Source of the DNA: Lelliottia wanjuensis
GTDB taxonomy: Bacteria > Pseudomonadota > Gammaproteobacteria > Enterobacterales > Enterobacteriaceae
Direction: 5' to 3'
Assembly (NCBI RefSeq): GCF_030238365.1
Contig: NZ_JASSOT010000056.1
Span: 26,932 to 90,931, forward strand
Length of the DNA: 64,000 nt
Shown in pieces: positions 58,873 to 64,000 of this stretch. The notes under the pieces are model-generated. The model had not been told where the DNA came from, ran no database searches, and saw nothing but the letters and a program-made list of their open reading frames with translations. The translations under genes were made by a program, and so were the position numbers. Every line of letters starts with the position of its first letter. Position 1 is the first letter of the stretch.

Positions 58873-60561
58873 ATGGCAAGTTCGGGCACAACATCTGGCA
58901 AGACGCGTTTTACCGGCGCGCAGTTAATCGTTCACTTACTGGAACGTCAGGGCATCAGCATCGTTTCGGGCATTCCGGGCGGTACGGTTCTGCCGCTCTA
59001 TGACGCCTTAAGTCAAAGCACGCAGATCCGCCACGTGCTGGCGCGCCACGAGCAGGGGGCCGGATTTATCGCCCAGGGCATGGCGCGAACTCAGGGCAAA
59101 CCCGCGGTCTGTATGGCCTGTAGCGGACCGGGTGCCACCAACCTGGTGACCGCCATCGCCGACGCGCGCCTCGACTCCATCCCGCTGATCTGCATTACCG
59201 GCCAGGTTCCCTCGTCGATGATCGGCACCGATGCGTTTCAGGAAGTCGACACCTACGGCATCTCTATCCCCATCACCAAGCACAACTATTTAGTTCGCGA
59301 TATCGCCGAGTTACCTCAGGTGATCGCCGATGCGTTCCGCATTGCGCAATCCGGTCGCCCGGGCCCGGTGTGGATAGACATTCCTAAGGACGTGCAAACC
59401 GCTGAAATCGACATCGAGTCCTTCCCGGAGCCGGGTGACCGCGCCCCCGCGCCGGAATTCAGCGCGCAGAGCGTGCAGGATGCCGCCGCGATGATCAACG
59501 CAGCGATTCGCCCGGTGCTCTATCTGGGCGGCGGGGCGATTAACGCCTCTGAACAGGTGCGTGAATTCGCCGAAAAAGCCAATCTGCCGACCACCATGAC
59601 GTTGATGGCGCTGGGAATGCTGCCGAAAGCGCACCCGCTCTCATTAGGAATGCTGGGGATGCACGGCGCGCGCAGCACCAACTTTATTCTGCAAGAGTCT
59701 GATTTACTGATTGTTCTCGGCGCACGTTTTGATGACCGGGCGATTGGCAAAACCGAGCAGTTCTGCCCGAACGCGAAAATCATCCACGTCGATATCGACC
59801 GCGCCGAGCTGGGTAAAATCAAACAGCCGCACGTGGCGATCCAGGGCGACGTGGGCGAAGTGCTGGCCCAGCTGATCCCGCAAACCCACGCCACCGACAA
59901 CGCCGAATGGCGCGATCTGGTTGCCCAGCTGCAGCAGGAGTTCCCGAGCGCCATTCCGACCGAAGGCGATCCGCTCAGCCACTACGGCCTGATTAACGCC
60001 GTCGCCTCCTGCGTGGACGACAGCGCGATTATCACCACCGACGTCGGTCAGCATCAGATGTGGACCGCTCAGGCCTACCCGCTGAACCGTCCGCGCCAGT
60101 GGCTGACCTCCGGCGGCCTGGGGACGATGGGCTTCGGCCTGCCTGCTGCCGTGGGTGCAGCCCTGGCGAATCCGGATCGTAAGGTCATTTGCTTCTCCGG
60201 TGACGGCAGCCTGATGATGAATATTCAGGAGATGGCGACGGCGGCGGAAAACCAGCTCGACGTGAAAATCATCCTGATGAACAACGAAGCGCTGGGCCTG
60301 GTGCATCAGCAGCAGAGCCTGTTCTACAAGCAGGGCGTGTTTGCGGCGACCTATCCGGGAACGATCAATTTCATTCAGATTGCCGCCGGTTTTGGCCTGC
60401 ACACCTGCGATTTGAACGCCGCTGAGGACGCGCAGGCCGCCCTGCAGGAGGCGATTTCCCGTCCGGGCCCGGCGCTGATCCACGTGCGCATCGACCCAGA
60501 ACAAAAAGTGTATCCGATGGTCCCGCCGGGTGCGGCCAATACTGAGATGGTGGGAGAATAA
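58873..60561 (+). CDS. ilvB: Acetohydroxyacid synthase I large subunit
   Basis: TPP/FAD/Mg enzyme of branched-chain amino acid synthesis, condensing pyruvate with pyruvate or 2-oxobutyrate. 562 residues; catalytic Glu60 in RHEQGAGF, FAD-region ALGMLPKAHPLSLGMLGMHG, TPP motif GDGSLMMN. 3 bp before ilvN. Under leader-peptide attenuation. Confidence 0.98.
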   Translation: MASSGTTSGKTRFTGAQLIVHLLERQGISIVSGIPGGTVLPLYDALSQSTQIRHVLARHEQGAGFIAQGMARTQGKPAVCMACSGPGATNLVTAIADARLDSIPLICITGQVPSSMIGTDAFQEVDTYGISIPITKHNYLVRDIAELPQVIADAFRIAQSGRPGPVWIDIPKDVQTAEIDIESFPEPGDRAPAPEFSAQSVQDAAAMINAAIRPVLYLGGGAINASEQVREFAEKANLPTTMTLMALGMLPKAHPLSLGMLGMHGARSTNFILQESDLLIVLGARFDDRAIGKTEQFCPNAKIIHVDIDRAELGKIKQPHVAIQGDVGEVLAQLIPQTHATDNAEWRDLVAQLQQEFPSAIPTEGDPLSHYGLINAVASCVDDSAIITTDVGQHQMWTAQAYPLNRPRQWLTSGGLGTMGFGLPAAVGAALANPDRKVICFSGDGSLMMNIQEMATAAENQLDVKIILMNNEALGLVHQQQSLFYKQGVFAATYPGTINFIQIAAGFGLHTCDLNAAEDAQAALQEAISRPGPALIHVRIDPEQKVYPMVPPGAANTEMVGE

Positions 60562-60564
60562 GCC

Positions 60565-60852
60565 ATGCAGAAACAATACGATAACGTCATTCTCGAACTC
60601 ACCGTCCGCAACCACCCTGGCGTCATGACCCACGTCTGCGGCCTGTTCGCCCGCCGCGCGTTTAACGTCGAAGGCATTCTGTGTCTGCCGATTCAGGGCA
60701 GCGATCAGAGCCGCATCTGGCTACTGGTAAACGACGACCAGCGCCTGGAGCAGATGATGGCGCAAATCGACAAACTGGAAGACGTCACCCAAGTGGTGCG
60801 CAACCAGTCCGATCCGACCATGTTTAATAAAATTGCGGTGTTTTTTGAGTAA
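60565..60852 (+). CDS. ilvN: Acetohydroxyacid synthase I small (regulatory) subunit
   Basis: ACT-domain subunit giving valine feedback control. 95 residues; [20 protein letters not shown] is the ACT start. Directly follows ilvB. In E. coli uhpA lies next; here an Rhs gene follows. Confidence 0.97.
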   Translation: MQKQYDNVILELTVRNHPGVMTHVCGLFARRAFNVEGILCLPIQGSDQSRIWLLVNDDQRLEQMMAQIDKLEDVTQVVRNQSDPTMFNKIAVFFE

Positions 60853-60963
60853 GGAGTGGGTCTTTATATATTCCTAAAGTTTCATTTGTCGCTTTTCAGA
60901 GCATTTTTTTAGCTGTCGTTCCCTGTAGTCTCCGCTCATCGCTAATTTCAAAAGGAATTGACC

Positions 60964-63900
60964 ATGAGCGGAAAACCCGCCGCCCGTCAGGGCGATATGA
61001 CCACCATCGGCGGCCCGATTGTGCAGGGCAGCCTTGGGGTGATGATTGGCGCACCGACCGGCGTCGCCTGTTCGGTGTGTCCCGGCGGCGTGGTGTCCGG
61101 CAGCCCGGTAAACCCGCTGCTCGGGGCCAAAGTCCTGCCCGGTGAAACGGACCTTGCCCTGCCCGGCCCGCTGCCCTTTGTTCTGTCGCGCACCTACAGC
61201 AGCTACCGCACGAAAACGCCTGCGCCGGAGGGCCTTTTCGGTCCCGGCTGGAAAGCGCCTTCCGATATCCGCCTGCAACTTCGCGACAATGAACTCATCC
61301 TCAACGACAACGGCGGGCGCAGCATTCACTTTGACCTGCTTCTGCCCGGCGAAGTGGCGTTCAGCCGCACCGAGTCCTTCTGGCTGGCGCGGGGTGGCGT
61401 GCTGAACCTGAATGAGGTCCATCCCCTGCACCGTCTCTGGCAGGCCCTGCCGGAGGATGTCCGCCTCAGCCCCAACATTTACCTGGCCACCAACAGCCTG
61501 CAGGGTCCGTGGTGGCTGCTCGGGTGGGCGGAGCGCGTGCCGTCCGTGGATGAACCCCTTCCCGCGCCGCTCCCGCCGTACCGGGTGCTGACCGGGCTGG
61601 TGGATAATTTTGGTCGCACGCTGACGTTTCACCGCGCCCCTTCAGGTGAGTTTGCCGGGAGCATCACCGGAGTGACCGACGGCGCAGGCCGCCGCTTCCG
61701 GCTGGTGCTGACCAGCACAGCCAGTGGTGTTCGTCTTTCCGAAGTCTGGCTGGCACACGACCCGGAGTACCCGGGCAACCTGCCCGTCACGCCGCTCACG
61801 CGCTATGACTACTCCCCGCGCGGTGAGCTTTCCTCGGTGTATGACCGCAGCGGCACGCAGGTTCGTCAGTTTACGTATGACGACAGGCATCAGGGCCGGA
61901 TGGTGGCCCATCAGTATGCGGGCAGGCCGCGGACGACCTATCGCTACGACGCCACCGGGCGCGTCACGGAGCAGCACAACCCGGACGGTCTGAGCTACCG
62001 CTACCAGTATGAAAAACACCACACGGTGATTACCGACAGCCTGAACCGCCGCGAGGTCCTGCACACCGAAGGCGAAGGCGGTCTGAAGCGGGTGGTGAAA
62101 AAAGAATTCGCCGACGCAAGCATCACACAGAGTGAATTCGACAACGCGGGCCGCCTGGTGGCGCAGACCGATGCGGCAGGCCGCAGGACAGAATACCGGC
62201 TCAGTCCCGGCTCGGGTCTGCTGGCAGCAACGGTCACGCCGGACGGCAGGCTGACCGAATTTTATTACAACAGCCAGCGTCAGCTCATCGCCACGGTCTA
62301 CCCGGACGGACTGACAAGCCGGCAGGAGTACGACGACCTGGGCAGGTTGACCGCCGACACCTCACGCCAGGGCGACGTGACGCGTTATGCGTATGATGAC
62401 CCGCACAGCGAGTATCCGACTGCATCCGAAGACCCCACCGGCAGCCGGAAGCTGATGACCTGGAGCCGCTACGGCCAGCTGCTTTCTTATACCGACTGTT
62501 CGGGATATGAAACCCGCTATGAATACGACCGCTTCGGCCAGTTGACCGTTGTTCATCGTGAGGAAGGATTAAACCAGTACCGGGCATACGATGCGCGCGG
62601 CAGACTGGCGGCGATAACCGATGCTGCCGGACAGCAGACCCGCTATGAATACAACGTCGCTGGTAACCTGACTGCGGTGACATCCCCGGACGGGACCCGC
62701 AGCGAAACCGGGTTCGATGCCCGGGGAAATATTATCCTCGCGACACAGGGCAATATCACCCACCGGGTGGAATACGATGCCGCAGGCCGTACCACCCGGC
62801 TTATCAACGAGAACGGCAGCCACACTGAATTCGCTTACGATGCGCTGGACCGTCTGACGCAGGAGACCGGTTTTGACGGACGCATCAGACGCTACAGGTA
62901 CAACGCCAGCGGGCAGCTGGTTCACAGCGAAGACGAAAGCCTGACTACCGTCTGGCAGTATGACGACGCGGGACGCCTGGTCAGCCGCATGGTTGACGGT
63001 GAACCCGCAGAAAAGTGGTGCTACGACGCGCGCGGCTGGCTGACGGATATCAGCCATCTCAGCGAAGGACACCGCGTCACGGTTTCATATGACTACAGCC
63101 CCGAAGGCCGTCTCACGGCCGAGCGCCAGACGGTGCACAGCCCGGAAACGCACGCCCTGCTGTGGCAGCATGAAACAAAACACGACTACCGCGCCGGTCT
63201 CGTGAACCGGGTGCAGCACGACCGGTTGCCGCCGGTGGAATGGCTGACGTATGGCTCCGGTTACCTGGCGGGGATTAAGCTCGGCGACATGCCGCTCATC
63301 GAGTACACCCGCGACCGCCTGCACCGGGAAACGCAGCGCCGTTTCGGCGGCTACGCACTGGAAACGGCTTACGCCGCAGGCGGACAGCTGGAGAGTCATC
63401 ACCTGAGCCAGACAGCCCTGAACCGGGACTACACCTGGAATGCGAACGGACAGCTCACCCACATCCGCGGCCCGCATGACCAGCGCGACTACGGGTATGA
63501 GAACGGGCGTCTGTTCAGCACACACATACAGTCCGCGCACCACGACCTGACACATCAGACCCCGACCGACCCGGCGGGGAACCGGATTGCGGCACAGGAA
63601 GCCCTGCCGGATGTGTGGCGGGACAACCGTATCACGCAGGACGCAGAGCACTTTTATCATTACGACGTCCACGGCAGCCTGACAGAAAAAGACGAGCGCC
63701 GCATCCATCAGGACGGGAGCATTACCCATCACTACGCATACGATAACCAGCAACGGCTGACACACTACCAAAAGAGGCAGAATGGTCACCTGCTGACCGA
63801 GAGCCGCTACGCGTATGACCCGCTCGGGCGCCGTATCTGCAAACAGGTCTGGCACGGCCGGGTACACGACGGCATCTGGTATCTCCCGACCGCCCCCGCT

Positions 63901-64000
63901 GAATCCGTGTGGTACGGCTGGGACGGCGACCGGCTGACCACCACCCAGACCGACACCACCCGCATCCAGACGATTTACCAGCCGGGCACCTTCGCGCCGT
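60964..64000 (+). CDS. rhs: Rhs-family polymorphic toxin with N-terminal PAAR-like motif (cut by window edge)
   Basis: Large Rhs protein, 1012 codons visible without a stop and open at the right edge. ATG at 60964 behind AAAGGA. The N-terminus MSGKPAARQGDMTTIGGPIV has the PAAR-like ARQGDMT...GG pattern, then CPGGVVSGSPVNPLLGAK and DLALPGPLPFVLSRTYSSY as in RhsA/RhsC. From about residue 300 YD-repeats (xxYDxxGRLxxxxxxxG) form the toxin-encasing barrel. No signal peptide; probably delivered by a type VI system. The DPxGL core end, toxin tip and immunity gene lie beyond the window. Confidence 0.93.
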   Translation, partial: MSGKPAARQGDMTTIGGPIVQGSLGVMIGAPTGVACSVCPGGVVSGSPVNPLLGAKVLPGETDLALPGPLPFVLSRTYSSYRTKTPAPEGLFGPGWKAPSDIRLQLRDNELILNDNGGRSIHFDLLLPGEVAFSRTESFWLARGGVLNLNEVHPLHRLWQALPEDVRLSPNIYLATNSLQGPWWLLGWAERVPSVDEPLPAPLPPYRVLTGLVDNFGRTLTFHRAPSGEFAGSITGVTDGAGRRFRLVLTSTASGVRLSEVWLAHDPEYPGNLPVTPLTRYDYSPRGELSSVYDRSGTQVRQFTYDDRHQGRMVAHQYAGRPRTTYRYDATGRVTEQHNPDGLSYRYQYEKHHTVITDSLNRREVLHTEGEGGLKRVVKKEFADASITQSEFDNAGRLVAQTDAAGRRTEYRLSPGSGLLAATVTPDGRLTEFYYNSQRQLIATVYPDGLTSRQEYDDLGRLTADTSRQGDVTRYAYDDPHSEYPTASEDPTGSRKLMTWSRYGQLLSYTDCSGYETRYEYDRFGQLTVVHREEGLNQYRAYDARGRLAAITDAAGQQTRYEYNVAGNLTAVTSPDGTRSETGFDARGNIILATQGNITHRVEYDAAGRTTRLINENGSHTEFAYDALDRLTQETGFDGRIRRYRYNASGQLVHSEDESLTTVWQYDDAGRLVSRMVDGEPAEKWCYDARGWLTDISHLSEGHRVTVSYDYSPEGRLTAERQTVHSPETHALLWQHETKHDYRAGLVNRVQHDRLPPVEWLTYGSGYLAGIKLGDMPLIEYTRDRLHRETQRRFGGYALETAYAAGGQLESHHLSQTALNRDYTWNANGQLTHIRGPHDQRDYGYENGRLFSTHIQSAHHDLTHQTPTDPAGNRIAAQEALPDVWRDNRITQDAEHFYHYDVHGSLTEKDERRIHQDGSITHHYAYDNQQRLTHYQKRQNGHLLTESRYAYDPLGRRICKQVWHGRVHDGIWYLPTAPAESVWYGWDGDRLTTTQTDTTRIQTIYQPGTFAP

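Noticed and set aside
61642..63867. Minus-strand frames of 130-260 codons within the Rhs gene
   Set aside because: Shadows of the Rhs coding frame, which is open throughout and has clear YD repeats.

Overview
The window is enterobacterial chromosome around the dnaA region. Gene order (glmUS, pstSCAB-phoU, mnmE-yidC-yidD-rnpA-rpmH, dnaA-dnaN-recF-gyrB, dgoRKADT, ibpAB, dsdC-dsdXA, emrD, tisB/istR, ivbL-ilvBN) is the Escherichia coli order read in reverse. Protein sequences are very close to E. coli, but several loci differ: a pectate lyase lies next to glmU, bglGFBH is missing after phoU, tnaCAB is missing between mdtL and mnmE, and an Rhs gene sits after ilvN. GC-rich codon use, the many REP palindromes and the PelX gene under KdgR boxes point to an Enterobacter/Lelliottia-type member of the Enterobacteriaceae; this placement is inference.

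Layout. 1-1.6 kb: secreted pectate lyase (cut by the edge) with KdgR operators. 1.9-10.3 kb: amino-sugar (glmUS) and phosphate (pst-phoU) operons, the latter behind two Pho boxes. 10.3-16.2 kb: yieH, adeP (with a PurR box), yieF, yieE, yidZ, mdtL. 16.3-25.3 kb: a decayed P4-like integrative element, AT-rich in its cargo, standing where E. coli has tnaCAB. 25.5-36 kb: mnmE to gyrB, the replication-initiation core, with the dnaA promoter region at 29.35-29.95 kb. 36-43.5 kb: yidA, the galactonate (dgo) operon, yidR and yidQ. 43.7-51.8 kb: heat-shock ibpAB, yidE, an alpha-glucoside PTS operon (yidP, glvC, aglB) and yidHGF. 51.8-58.1 kb: D-serine catabolism (dsdC/dsdXA), a GH5-like secreted hydrolase and emrD. 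58.05-60.85 kb: SOS toxin tisB with its antitoxin RNA istR, then the ilvBN operon with its leader peptide and attenuator. 60.96-64 kb: the first 1012 codons of an Rhs/PAAR polymorphic-toxin protein.

The most interesting part is 16.3-25.3 kb. Its mobile genes (P4-type integrase, Toprim primase, RepA-like helicase, Ash/Icd-like leader) are broken or truncated, while two AT-rich cargo modules remain open. One is a tight three-gene operon on the minus strand: an sce7726-family protein in which I can see a PD-(D/E)XK nuclease motif, an sce7725-family protein, and a RES-domain protein with an N-terminal zinc ribbon. The other, on the plus strand, is a compact graspetide-type cluster: a 69-residue candidate precursor, an MvdC/MvdD-like ATP-grasp ligase overlapping it by ATGA, and a three-helix membrane protein. 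Intact cargo inside a dead element suggests selection on the cargo. I propose both as candidate conflict or defence modules; neither function is shown by the sequence alone.
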